49,673 nt of DNA from contig CAIQGA010000122.1 in the NCBI GenBank assembly GCA_903871235.1, forward strand, positions 1-49,673. The letters are read 5' to 3'. The stretch comes from an uncultured Chlorobiaceae bacterium (GTDB lineage: Bacteria; Bacteroidota; Chlorobiia; Chlorobiales; Chlorobiaceae). The number at the start of each line of letters is the position of its first letter. The stretch's first letter is position 1. The position numbers and the translations under genes are program-made. The notes under the pieces were generated by a model. That model was not told the DNA's origin. It saw nothing but the letters and a program-made list of their open reading frames with translations, and made no database searches. This document shows, piece by piece, positions 18,435 through 26,782 of this stretch.

Positions 18435-19622
18435 ATGATTGCACGTCATCTCATGTCTACCCTGCAGGGTCGGGCTGCACAGTATCCGGTTGTAACGCTT
18501 ACCGGTCCAAGGCAATCAGGTAAAACCACTCTTTGCAGAACAACTTTTCCGGAAAAACCTTACAGCAATCTGGAGCGACCTGATATCCGTCATTTTGCAC
18601 AGCAGGATCCCGCAGGATTTTTGGCCCAGTTTCCAAAAGGCGCTGTGCTTGATGAAGTGCAGCGTGTGCCTGAACTGCTTTCATGGATTCAGGTTCGCGT
18701 TGATGAACACAAAACGGCTGGTGAATTTATTTTGACGGGAAGCCATCAATTTGAACTGAACCGTCATATCAGTCAGTCACTTGCCGGAAGAACCGCTCTA
18801 CTGAAGCTGTTGCCCTTATCGGTTGCTGAACTGCGTGATGCAGGGCAACCCACCGGCGTTGATCGTCTCTTGCTATCGGGTGGTTATCCACGTATTCATG
18901 CAGAGAAGCTTGATCCAGCGGTCATGCTCGGAGATTATTTTGCCACTTATGTTGAACGCGATTTGCGGGAATTGCTGCAATTACGCCTTATGCGCCAGTT
19001 TGAAACCTTTGTCCGCCTGGCAGCAGGAAGAGTAGGCCAACTGCTCAACCTGCACTCTCTTGCTGCTGATGCCGGGGTTTCGAGCGTGACCGCAAAAAGC
19101 TGGCTTACCCTGCTTGAGGCATCCTATGTTGTTTTTTTACTTCCACCCTGGTTTGCCAATATCGGAAAACGATTAACAAAGTCCCCAAAACTCTATTTTT
19201 ACGATGTGGGTCTGGCCTCCTGGCTGATCGGAATAACACAGGAGTCACATCTGCAAGCTCACCCTTTGCGAGGATCGCTGTTTGAAAATCTGGTGGTTCT
19301 TGAAATGCTCAAGGCACGCATCAATGCCGGCTTGCCAGCAAACCTCCATTTTTATCGCGACATCAGTGGACTGGAAGTTGATGTTCTGCTGGAGGCAGGC
19401 AACATCATAAGGCTCTTCGAAATCAAGTCATCGCAGACGATTAATCAGGAGTGTTTCATACAGCTCAATAAAGTTGCGGCTCTTTTTGGTGAACGTGTCG
19501 CAAAAAAAGTGGTGCTCTACGCTGGTCATGAACAACAAAAACGCAGCAATGCCGAGGTTGCAAGTTATCTGTATGCCGGTGAAGCTGCAACCAATGAAGG
19601 TATCATCGACAGTTTAGGCTAA
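18435..19622 (+). CDS. DUF4143/AAA ATPase of the COG1373 type
   Basis: About 395 residues. Walker A GPRQSGKTTL near the N-terminus, Walker B-like GAVLDEVQRVPELL, sensor-like EFILTGSHQFEL, an N-terminal AAA_14 domain, then a DUF4143 C-terminal domain ending in the PD-(D/E)XK-like stretch ISGLEVDVLLEAG ... LFEIKSS. These ATPases are scattered, frequently transferred genes of unknown function. I prefer ATG at 18435 (MIARHLMSTLQG) over TTG at 18426. Left of it is a ~170-bp AT-rich gap from divergent murB. Confidence 0.88.
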   Translation: MIARHLMSTLQGRAAQYPVVTLTGPRQSGKTTLCRTTFPEKPYSNLERPDIRHFAQQDPAGFLAQFPKGAVLDEVQRVPELLSWIQVRVDEHKTAGEFILTGSHQFELNRHISQSLAGRTALLKLLPLSVAELRDAGQPTGVDRLLLSGGYPRIHAEKLDPAVMLGDYFATYVERDLRELLQLRLMRQFETFVRLAAGRVGQLLNLHSLAADAGVSSVTAKSWLTLLEASYVVFLLPPWFANIGKRLTKSPKLYFYDVGLASWLIGITQESHLQAHPLRGSLFENLVVLEMLKARINAGLPANLHFYRDISGLEVDVLLEAGNIIRLFEIKSSQTINQECFIQLNKVAALFGERVAKKVVLYAGHEQQKRSNAEVASYLYAGEAATNEGIIDSLG

Positions 19623-19756
19623 AATTGGAGCGCATGCAAAACCAGAGAGAAGACTCTGGCGTGGACGCTGTTATAAGCTTGAAAAGAGAGCCAAAAGAGT
19701 ACTCCTTGACGTAAAGGGTTCTTTGTCAATCTCCAAATTTGGCAAACGTTCCTCGT

Positions 19757-19942
19757 TTAAGCAATAACGGTTGCCATATTGCTCAATCTCCTGCCTTTCG
19801 TTTTTCTGCCGCCATCCAGCTTTGCTCTCTCTTTGAGAATCCGTTTGAGGAGTTCTGCTGCTGGCTCATCGTTCGAGTCGGGCTCTGCCAGTTCACCCCG
19901 GAATGCTTTGGCAAGCACCGATTGGTCAAAACCGAACTGCTC
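19757..19942 (-). pseudogene. Relic of type I restriction specificity subunit (HsdS C-terminus)
   Basis: The minus-strand frame between stops encodes FDQSVLAKAFRGEL followed by NDEPAAELLKRILKERAK, a signature of HsdS C-termini (usually QSVLAKAFRGELVPQDPNDEPA). Only ~61 codons remain; there is an in-frame TAA at 19943-19945 just upstream and no target-recognition domain or hsdM/hsdR nearby. It sits between the DUF4143 ATPase gene and a dispersed repeat, so this 530-bp gap holds the debris of a lost restriction locus. Confidence 0.7.
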
Positions 19943-19990
19943 TTACACCATTGCGCGGCCATCCATCATTTGGGAACAATATAACTCTTT

Positions 19991-20075
19991 ACCCTCTTTT
20001 TTATGCGGTAGTACGTTCAAGCAAAGTGCAATCGTTATTTTTGGGCAGAGCTGGAGCTCGGCGTTCCCAGGTTGC
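19991..20075 (+). repeat. Dispersed repeat, copy 1 (~85 bp)
   Basis: Starts ACCCTCTTTTTTATGCGG and ends GGCGTTCCCAGGTTGC, with a central GAGCTGGAGCTC palindrome-like core. A second copy in the same orientation lies at 21450-21536. It is non-coding; open frames across it (RAGARRSQV) are spurious. Confidence 0.85.
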
Positions 20076-20150
20076 AAGAAATGGATCGGATGTTATCTTG
20101 AATCATTTTCGCCGACAGGAAAAAGGCGAAAATCATCTGAACGCTCATCT

Positions 20151-21401
20151 ATGCAACAGCCTGAACAGCGCAGTGCCACCCGCTCCCGTATGCGCGAGAT
20201 TTTGCTGGGAAGTGGCGTGGTGGTAGTGGGATTGTGTGCGCGGGCTCTTGTCGACAAGATGCTTGCGCTTCATGCAAGTCGCGATCTTGTGGCGCATTGG
20301 GCGCAGCTCCAATCGGTCTTCGAACTGGTTGCCGGTGTTGCGTTGAGTGGCATAGGGCACGGCATAACGGTCTATGCGTCCCGTCACAATCAGGATCCGG
20401 TGTCGCTGCTCCGCAGTGGCCTTTTCTGGGGATTATCCCTTTCGGGTCTGGTTGCCATTGCATTGCTTTCCGGCATGACGACGCTGAATGAAGTTGTCCA
20501 TCGGGAGCTTCTGCAGGGAAGCGAACTCACCTCGTGGGCAATCGCTGCCGGATGGCTTTCAGTGCTCTCCGGATTGTTCTATGCCTACTGGCTGGGTCGG
20601 AAATGGCGCGGAAGGATGCTGCTGCTTATGACGGCTATCTGGACACCCATGGCGCTTGCAGCCCTTGGTCTTTTCGGTGCACCCTCACTCCTGCTGCTTG
20701 TGCGCGTACAACTTGCGACCCATGCCCTTCTTGCCTGCGCCCTCGTTCTTTCATTCAACTGGAAAGGAGCCGCCAGGCGCAAACCGGGAGGAACGAAATT
20801 GTATGCCTATCTGCCAGCAGGGCTCTCAATAGGAATTCTGAGTCCAGCTTCACAGGCATGGAGTCGGGCGGAGATAGCCTCCCGTCTTTCATGGGGTGAT
20901 GTTTCGCAACTGCAGGCGCTATGGCGAACCAGCGAATGGATTACCCTTCTTTCGGCAAATATCCTGATGCTCATTTTTCTGCCCCGTTTTTCAGTCTCCG
21001 CCAGCAAAACAGGGTTGCGAAGCGAACTGTTCCGAGCCTGGCTCATCATAGCTCTCCCTGCGGGTGTGGCCCTGGCGGGTATATGGGTGTTTCAACCGGT
21101 ACTTCTGCAACAACTCTATGACACAAGATTTATCATGCCTGCTGGAGTATCAGCCCTTTTTCTGCTGGGAGATACCTTGCGTGTTGCCTCATGGGTGCTG
21201 CTTATGGCATTATTTGCCACTGAAAAAGTAAAAGCAATAGCGATTGGCGAATGGCTCTCACTGCCGCTCTTCGCACTGCTCATCACCCTCTTTCCGCTCA
21301 CCTCACTCAAGGCCGTTGGATATTACTATCTCTTGACCTATGCTGTCTATCTCTGCTTCAATATCTACTGCCTTCGCCGCACTCTTTTCACCTCTTCCTG
21401 A
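20151..21401 (+). CDS. Flippase-like polytopic membrane protein
   Basis: About 416 residues with roughly ten to twelve hydrophobic segments and few charged residues (for example LLGSGVVVVGLCARALVD, LFWGLSLSGLVAIALLSG, SWVLLMALFATEKVKAIAIG). The overall look fits the polysaccharide transporter/O-antigen flippase (MATE-like/Wzx) group, but no diagnostic motif allows a substrate. The frame is open upstream to 19779, but that part runs through the HsdS relic and the dispersed repeat, so the start at 20151 (or ATG at 20190) is preferred; neither has an obvious ribosome binding site. It stands alone between the two repeat copies, suggesting an accessory or recently placed gene. Confidence 0.7.
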   Translation: MQQPEQRSATRSRMREILLGSGVVVVGLCARALVDKMLALHASRDLVAHWAQLQSVFELVAGVALSGIGHGITVYASRHNQDPVSLLRSGLFWGLSLSGLVAIALLSGMTTLNEVVHRELLQGSELTSWAIAAGWLSVLSGLFYAYWLGRKWRGRMLLLMTAIWTPMALAALGLFGAPSLLLLVRVQLATHALLACALVLSFNWKGAARRKPGGTKLYAYLPAGLSIGILSPASQAWSRAEIASRLSWGDVSQLQALWRTSEWITLLSANILMLIFLPRFSVSASKTGLRSELFRAWLIIALPAGVALAGIWVFQPVLLQQLYDTRFIMPAGVSALFLLGDTLRVASWVLLMALFATEKVKAIAIGEWLSLPLFALLITLFPLTSLKAVGYYYLLTYAVYLCFNIYCLRRTLFTSS

Positions 21402-21449
21402 CTCACGGCTTTCGTCGGCAATCAAGGCTCGGATGCAATCCGGGCAATC

Positions 21450-21536
21450 ACCCTCTTTATTATACGGTAGTACGTGCATGCAAAGTACAATCGTTTTTTG
21501 GGGGGGCCGAGCTGGAGCTCGGCGCTCCCAGGTTGC
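21450..21536 (+). repeat. Dispersed repeat, copy 2 (~87 bp)
   Basis: Matches the copy at 19991-20075 with a few substitutions and small indels (shared CGGTAGTACGT, GCAAAGT-CAATCGTT and GAGCTGGAGCTCGGCG). Same orientation, about 1.46 kb apart, flanking the flippase-like gene and ending 77 bp before miaA. Confidence 0.85.
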
Positions 21537-21613
21537 GCAGGGAAAATATGAGCGGTATTGTCGTTTATCTTTTATTTTGAGGGGAGAACAATCATTTATT
21601 ACCGATAGACAAT

Positions 21614-22570
21614 ATGGACGTTACAAAAACGGAACAACCACCGGTTATAGTTATTCTTGGACCTACGGCTTCGGGCAAATCGGCGCTTGCTCTGGCGGTG
21701 GCGAAAAAGATTGGGGGGGAGATTATTTCGGCTGATTCGCGGCAGGTGTACCGGGAACTTGATATTGGTGCGGCAAAGCCTTCTCTGGAGCTGCTTGAAG
21801 AGGTGAAGCACCATTTTGTGAATGAGAAAACTATCGGCGAACCCTTTACGGCTGGCGACTTTGCAACCGAAGCTGTTGAGAGGATTCTTGACATTCATCG
21901 GCGTGGAAAGCGTGCGGTTGTTGCGGGTGGATCGACCCTCTACCTTGAAGGGTTGATTGAGGGATTTGCGGATCTGCCTCCGGCAAACCCTGTGATAAGG
22001 GGGCGGCTGCTTGAGGAGCTTGAGCGTGAGGGAAACGAGCGGCTCTATGCAAGGCTGCTCGAAAGAGACCCGGCACAGGCAGCAACCCTTGACCCGACCA
22101 AGAGCCAGCGACTTATACGGAGTCTTGAAATTATTGAGATCACTGGTCTAAGCGTTACGGAGTTGCAGGCAAGGGGAAAGCAGCGGCAGGGCGGCCTCAA
22201 CTTTGTCACTATGGGGCTTGCAATGCCCCGACCCCTCCTGTATGAGCGCATTAACCGGCGTACAGACGAAATGATTAAAGCGGGGCTCTGCGGCGAGGCT
22301 GAACAACTCTATCACAAGTATCAAGCGCTCCTTGCTGGCGGAAAGATCTCTGCGCTGCAGTCGGTAGGATATCAGGAGCTTTTTCAATATTTCGACGGAA
22401 AAGTCACCTCGCATGAAGCTATTTCGCTGATAAAGCAGCATACGCGCAATTATGCGAAACGACAGGTGACTTTTTTCAGGAACCGACTGACGGTAACATG
22501 GGTTACCGCCCCAATCGACAGCCGTGAGCTTGAGACACTGGCTGATCGGCTTGTGCACGATTTGCCTTGA
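21614..22570 (+). CDS. miaA: tRNA dimethylallyltransferase
   Basis: 318 residues, full length for MiaA. It adds a dimethylallyl group to A37 of tRNAs reading UNN codons. Visible: P-loop [11 protein letters not shown] at the N-terminus, the substrate-binding [39 protein letters not shown], and near the C-terminus [23 protein letters not shown] at 21614 follows a moderate purine-rich stretch (GGGGAG about 30 bp earlier is too distant), so initiation strength is uncertain. No linked hfq. Confidence 0.95.
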   Translation: MDVTKTEQPPVIVILGPTASGKSALALAVAKKIGGEIISADSRQVYRELDIGAAKPSLELLEEVKHHFVNEKTIGEPFTAGDFATEAVERILDIHRRGKRAVVAGGSTLYLEGLIEGFADLPPANPVIRGRLLEELEREGNERLYARLLERDPAQAATLDPTKSQRLIRSLEIIEITGLSVTELQARGKQRQGGLNFVTMGLAMPRPLLYERINRRTDEMIKAGLCGEAEQLYHKYQALLAGGKISALQSVGYQELFQYFDGKVTSHEAISLIKQHTRNYAKRQVTFFRNRLTVTWVTAPIDSRELETLADRLVHDLP

Positions 22571-22584
22571 TAAGCAAATAATAA

Positions 22585-22845
22585 TTACGTTCTCTGCCGC
22601 TTTCGGATAAAGCTTCCGGTTCAGCAATTCAACTCATCCTTGATGCGAAAACCGGCAGGATCATTGATGCCAACAAAGCGGCTGCCAATTTTTATGGGTG
22701 GCCGGTTGCTGAGCTGAAGCAGATGTTTTTTGGAGAGATTGCTCCCTTTGCAAAAAAAATCATCGTTAGCTGCCGATTCTCTCTAACAAAACCGTCTGGG
22801 GGCAATCTGAGCGAATCCCCCTTTTCGACAGCTTTGACCCTCTGA
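22585..22845 (+). pseudogene. PAS-domain relic
   Basis: The 290-bp gap after miaA contains an open frame without a start codon that encodes GSAIQLILDAKTGRIIDANK, then AAANFYGWPVAELKQM: the core of a PAS domain (the T-G-R-I-I-D-A-N motif is typical). The similarity stops near 22740 and the frame ends at TGA 22843-22845. It is most likely the residue of a PAS-containing sensor kinase or diguanylate cyclase. Confidence 0.65.
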
Positions 22846-22863
22846 ATCAATGAGCGTACTGCA

Positions 22864-23277
22864 TTATGACTTGATTTTGTTGCGGAGAGTGGTGATTGAC
22901 GTTACAATAGCTCCCGGATTTTTTGCGATAATGGAAGATGCGAGATAAACAAGGGCAGAAACACAGTTAATGACACTGGAAATTTTTTGCAGGGTTTTTA
23001 TTTTTTGATTGGCCTCTTCTATAACACCTTTTAATTCATCGGCAGGGGCATCCAATGCGTCAAGAGAGAGACCGACGGCTGCCGTCGTTGCGTCGCTCGA
23101 CAAACAGAGAAGTGTCTGACAGAATTCGTAGAGAGAGTCATATTCTGCGCGACTTATTTTGTGTTCTTCCTGATTATAATGGCCATCCATATAGCACTTG
23201 ACGCTGTGCTCCGCAGCACGAAATGCCTCAGCAATACTGCGGGCTTCATCTGGAGTTAATGGTAAAGCCATCTTCAT
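22864..23277 (-). CDS. Small alpha-helical protein of unknown function
   Basis: About 137 residues, no family recognised. Starts MKMALPLTPDEARSIAEAF and is rich in A, L and E/K heptads; residues near the C-terminus (VINCVSALVYLASSII) form one hydrophobic segment that could be a membrane helix or pack in a helical bundle. AAGGAGAG lies directly before the ATG at 23277 and gives better spacing for the second ATG at 23271 (MALPLTP), so the true start is one of these. It follows the lipoprotein gene by 16 bp and is surely co-transcribed with it, hence probably works with it. Confidence 0.7.
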   Translation of the reverse strand: MKMALPLTPDEARSIAEAFRAAEHSVKCYMDGHYNQEEHKISRAEYDSLYEFCQTLLCLSSDATTAAVGLSLDALDAPADELKGVIEEANQKIKTLQKISSVINCVSALVYLASSIIAKNPGAIVTSITTLRNKIKS

Positions 23278-23293
23278 TCTCTCCTTTTGTTTG

Positions 23294-24202
23294 TCATGAT
23301 TTAGCGAGTATGGTAATCTGCTTGCGAAGGTCAAGAACAAGGCCGTAAAGATTCTTGATTACTTTTTGGTCATTGAGGTTGTTTCGGTGATCATAAAGCT
23401 GTTGATGCCCCTTCGAAATAGTGTCAAGTACCGTCAGATAGGCATGTACTGCGTGCAATCTCGCAATGTTTTGCTCTTGACGCAGCTCTCTCCACTCCGT
23501 AACTGCATCTTGCGCCGCAGCGGAAGGATAACCATCGTTAAGGAGAGCGCCGTAATACAACTCAAGAGCATCGCGCTCCGTGTTTAAATCATCCAGAAAA
23601 TCAGTGGCAACAATCTGACGGAGTTCACCTGCAAGGATTGTTTGTAGTGGCTCATTCGCCTGCTCGATAGTTTTTTTCACCTGCTTTACCTGCCAGGGCT
23701 TCATGATCGTTTGAACTATCGAGCCAACCGCACCAAGCGTTCTTGTCGAAATTCTTTTTTCTGGCGCAAGCGTTGCATTCAGATCATTTATTTTCGTGTT
23801 AAGGGTCGTCATGTTTTTGCTGTAGTCCACTGTGCCGTCGGCGGAGAGTGTCGCCAACGCCCTCATATAATCAGAGACAACAGCTAATAGCATGTTCAGC
23901 GATTCAGCCTGATTCTTTCGTTCCATCGCGTTAGTACCATACACTCTCTGGCGTAACGCAAAGAACCTCTTCTGCTCCCCTGTTGGCCTCTTGAGGTGTT
24001 TAAAATGGAGCGCATCATACCGTTTCAACCTCACTGGTGTATCTGCATAGGTTGTAACAATCCCGTTAAACTCTGATGCTTCGAGCGATGTTTTTGACCA
24101 CTCCTGTACTGCTGTTAAATTGGTGCAGGAGGTCGTCAGCATGACCATGCACAAACAGGCGAAAGCTGACATCCATCCTTTTCTGTGAATCAAAGATTTC
24201 AT
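23294..24202 (-). CDS. Predicted lipoprotein of unknown function
   Basis: 302 residues. N-terminal signal MKSLIHRKGWMSAFACLCMV followed by lipobox LTTSC, so the mature protein starts at that cysteine and is lipid-anchored. The rest is mostly helical with conserved-looking ATLSADGTVDYSKN and several K/E-rich helices; no catalytic motif seen. Its lack of recognisable family and the tight pairing with the small protein downstream suggest a two-gene envelope module. Upstream (24203-24759) is a long AT-rich gap. Confidence 0.75.
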   Translation of the reverse strand: MKSLIHRKGWMSAFACLCMVMLTTSCTNLTAVQEWSKTSLEASEFNGIVTTYADTPVRLKRYDALHFKHLKRPTGEQKRFFALRQRVYGTNAMERKNQAESLNMLLAVVSDYMRALATLSADGTVDYSKNMTTLNTKINDLNATLAPEKRISTRTLGAVGSIVQTIMKPWQVKQVKKTIEQANEPLQTILAGELRQIVATDFLDDLNTERDALELYYGALLNDGYPSAAAQDAVTEWRELRQEQNIARLHAVHAYLTVLDTISKGHQQLYDHRNNLNDQKVIKNLYGLVLDLRKQITILAKS

Positions 24203-24759
24203 CCGCTCTCCTTGTTTTTAGAATAAACTTGAACGATAGAAAAACAGCACCGAAGCAATGTAATAAAAAGATATTAATACAAGATTATATGACACACTTT
24301 TTTAACCGCATTGGGCCGCGTGTTCCATTTTGTTCCGTTGAAGGGATCTGATGGCGGAAAAGGGGGACAAAAAACCTGCCCCTGCTGATCATGGAGGATA
24401 GATGGCACATTGGCATCGAACTGCACTGCGGCGTGGTCGTCTGATTATATTTGCCAGTGATGGTTTATTTACTACTTTCTGACGGGGAGTTTTTTTAAAA
24501 CGGGAAAAAAATCAACGACATGGTTCAACAATTGTTCCCCTCAATAAAAAAGGACTATTTAAAGCCGTAGAAAAATAACCGCCTGATCGCATAACAAAAA
24601 CCTTAACTCTTTATTTTTTTACCTTGCTTTCTGCTAAGGCTCCATGCATAAGTTCCGTTTTATAAATCCCTTGTACATACCACCGTGCACTGGTAGCAGA
24701 AAAATCCTTTAGACGCTTGAATGCCAATGTTTTACAGTTATTAAAGTTATAGGTTTATC
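24203..24759. other. Long intergenic region with possible gene debris
   Basis: 557 bp between divergent genes. No intact gene. A plus-strand stretch at about 24388-24438 translates as MEDRWHIGIELHCGVVV before TGA, and the frame continues LYLPVMVYLLLSDGEF; this is reminiscent of short DUF5348-like proteins, but too little is left to be sure. The GGGACAAAAAACCTGCCCC stretch at 24363-24382 is probably part of the same debris. Confidence 0.3.
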
Positions 24760-25386
24760 ATGAAATACTCAGTATCAGCCCGTAAAGAATTAACAATCCT
24801 GAAAATAGAAGAGGATGTGTTTGATTTTCGCCACAATGAAGCATTCAAGTTGGCAATTGAAGAACTGGTGAACAAAGAGAACGCTAAAAACCTGGTCATT
24901 GATTTTTCTCAGGTAAAAGCCATTGATTCATGTGGGATCAGTTCAATGCTGCTCGCTCACCAACTCTTCAACCAGTCACAGGGGCTGGCCATTTTCGTCT
25001 CGCTCTGTAAACAGATCAAGGATCTGCTGAAACTGACCAATCTCGATAAACAACTCTATATTTTTTCTTCTATCAATGAGGTTGTAACCCTGATTGAACC
25101 GGCCATGAAAAACAAGCGAGGTGCCAGAGTAAAATCACAACCACCGGTTGATGAAATTATTGACGAACTCCTGTGCGACGACCTTGACCTTCTGACTCCT
25201 CCTGATCTCAATGACGAAGATCTCGAGGAGCATCTTGTGGAATCTGATGAAATATCCCTGGAATCTGAACACTCCGATCCTGTAATAGAAAAAGAAATCT
25301 GTTCAAAAAAGCGGGGCCGTCCCAAAAAAACGGAATCTGATACCACACCAAAATCCAAAAAGCACAAGGACGAACCTGAGGCCTGA
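24760..25386 (+). CDS. STAS-domain protein with acidic linker and AT-hook tail
   Basis: 208 residues. Residues 1-115 are a STAS (anti-sigma factor antagonist-like) domain: NLVIDFSQVKAIDSCGISSM, with D56-S57-C58-G59 where SpoIIAA-type proteins have D-S-S-G; the usual phosphorylated second serine is cysteine here. Residues 130-172 are strongly acidic (DEIIDELLCDDLDLL). Residues 183-208 are basic with KKRGRPKK, a canonical AT-hook core, followed by KSKKHK. A DNA-binding tail on a STAS domain is unusual and suggests a chromatin- or promoter-linked switch protein. The gene stands alone with no anti-sigma kinase or phosphatase next to it. Confidence 0.82.
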   Translation: MKYSVSARKELTILKIEEDVFDFRHNEAFKLAIEELVNKENAKNLVIDFSQVKAIDSCGISSMLLAHQLFNQSQGLAIFVSLCKQIKDLLKLTNLDKQLYIFSSINEVVTLIEPAMKNKRGARVKSQPPVDEIIDELLCDDLDLLTPPDLNDEDLEEHLVESDEISLESEHSDPVIEKEICSKKRGRPKKTESDTTPKSKKHKDEPEA

Positions 25387-25463
25387 ACAGTATTCTCCCT
25401 GTTGACACCCGTTATGTTATGCTCCCCTATTCCCGTCCAGAATTCCGGATATGAAAAGCCTTG

Positions 25464-25507
25464 CCCCTGAGAGTTGTGAGAAAATCCCTCACGGTCAAGC
25501 TCCGGGG
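25464..25507 (+). ncRNA. Structured RNA element in the leader region of the cfa pair
   Basis: CCCCTGAG (25464-25471) can pair with CTCCGGGG (25500-25507) with one mismatch, enclosing a second hairpin GTGAG (25476-25480)/CTCAC (25488-25492). There is no T-tract, so it is not a plain terminator for the STAS gene. It may be a 5' leader structure of the cyclopropane synthase mRNA or a processed 3' end. Confidence 0.3.
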
Positions 25508-25552
25508 GTGACTGCCTGAACCGTTCAATTCACCTGTAAATCCGGAGAAAAC

Positions 25553-25581
25553 TTGGCAAGTACCTTTCTATTACATACATT
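25553..25581 (+). promoter_or_regulatory. Candidate promoter of the cfa pair
   Basis: TTGGCA at 25553-25558, a 17-bp spacer, then TACATT at 25576-25581, about 50 bp before the first cfa start. If this is the only promoter, the structured element at 25464-25507 would lie outside the transcript. Confidence 0.35.
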
Positions 25582-25633
25582 ATAGCAGGTAAAGTCTTGC
25601 GCATCAGAACGAGAAACCATAACAATTTGCTCC

Positions 25634-26752
25634 ATGGGCGATTTTTTTTTCCGACGCAGGGTGGAACAACTGCTTGGTGATGCGGGGATTACCATTAACG
25701 GCGTCAATCCATGGGATATCGCGGTGCACGATGACCGTTTTTATCGCCGCATTCTTGTAGAGGCTCATCTTGGCGCTGGAGAGTCGTATATGGATGGATG
25801 GTGGGACTGCCCTCAGCTTGATGAATTTTTTTACCGCATACTGAGGGCCGGAGTCGACAAAAAAGTTTCGGGCCTTCTGCGTTTCATCAACGGAGTACTC
25901 GGTCGTATCCTCAACCTTCAAAACCCTGCAAGAGCCTACATTGTCGGAGAGAGCCATTACAATATCGGCAACGATCTCTATACGGCCATGCTCGATCATC
26001 GCATGATGTACAGTTGCGCCTACTGGAACAATGTCTCGACTCTTGAAGAAGCCCAGGAGCAGAAACTGCGCCTCGTTTTCGACAAACTGTTGCTCGAACC
26101 AGGAATGAATATACTTGATATCGGCTGCGGATGGGGTGGAGCTGCCCGGTTTGCCGCCGAGCACTATGGCGTAACCGTTACCGGATTGACAATTTCCAGC
26201 GAGCAGGCGAAGCTTGCACGGGAACACTGCGCCGGATTACCGGTTGAAATCAAACTGACAGATTATCGCAATACGAAGGGGAAGTACGATCGCATCTACT
26301 CCATCGGTATGTTTGAACATGTCGGACATAAAAATTACCAGAACTACTTTCAGATTGTACGGAAGCACCTTGTGCCGGACGGGCTCTTTCTCCTGCACAC
26401 CATTGGAAGTAACCGTTCGGGGAGCAATACCGACCTGTGGACCAGCAAATATATTTTTCCCAACTCTATGCTGCCATCAGCCAACCAGATAACCGCAGCA
26501 GCCGAAGGGAGGCTGATTCTTGAAGACTGGCACTCTTTCGGGCACGACTATTATCACACACTGAAAGCCTGGAACAACAATATTGAAAACAACCGGGTCG
26601 CGCTTGCATCAGCCTATAATGAAAGGTTTTTCAGGATGTGGCGCTACTATCTGCTGAGTGCTGCAGGCTCTTTTCGGGCGCGACATGTTCAGCTCTGGCA
26701 ACTTTTATATTCACGCCACGGAGTGGAAGGACGATTCAGGGTACCACGATAG
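25634..26752 (+). CDS. cfa: Cyclopropane-fatty-acyl-phospholipid synthase, copy 1
   Basis: 372 residues, normal length for CFA synthases. It transfers a methylene from S-adenosylmethionine onto double bonds of membrane phospholipid acyl chains. Visible: N-terminal lipid-binding region with LGAGESYMDGWWDC, HYNIGNDLY, YSCAYW, the SAM motif ILDIGCGWGGAARFAAEHYG, GLTISSEQ, and MFEHVGHKNYQNYF, all hallmarks of the family. It peripherally contacts the membrane. It is followed 30 bp later by a paralogue of identical length, most likely in one transcript. The ATG at 25634 gives the expected N-terminus. Confidence 0.93.
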   Translation: MGDFFFRRRVEQLLGDAGITINGVNPWDIAVHDDRFYRRILVEAHLGAGESYMDGWWDCPQLDEFFYRILRAGVDKKVSGLLRFINGVLGRILNLQNPARAYIVGESHYNIGNDLYTAMLDHRMMYSCAYWNNVSTLEEAQEQKLRLVFDKLLLEPGMNILDIGCGWGGAARFAAEHYGVTVTGLTISSEQAKLAREHCAGLPVEIKLTDYRNTKGKYDRIYSIGMFEHVGHKNYQNYFQIVRKHLVPDGLFLLHTIGSNRSGSNTDLWTSKYIFPNSMLPSANQITAAAEGRLILEDWHSFGHDYYHTLKAWNNNIENNRVALASAYNERFFRMWRYYLLSAAGSFRARHVQLWQLLYSRHGVEGRFRVPR

Positions 26753-26782
26753 CTTTTAGCCAATAAAACTGACTCCCGGAAT

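Noticed and set aside
19779-20150. N-terminal extension of the flippase-like protein
   Set aside because: The 124 extra codons pass through the HsdS relic on the other strand and the dispersed repeat; they are hydrophilic and not typical of this family.
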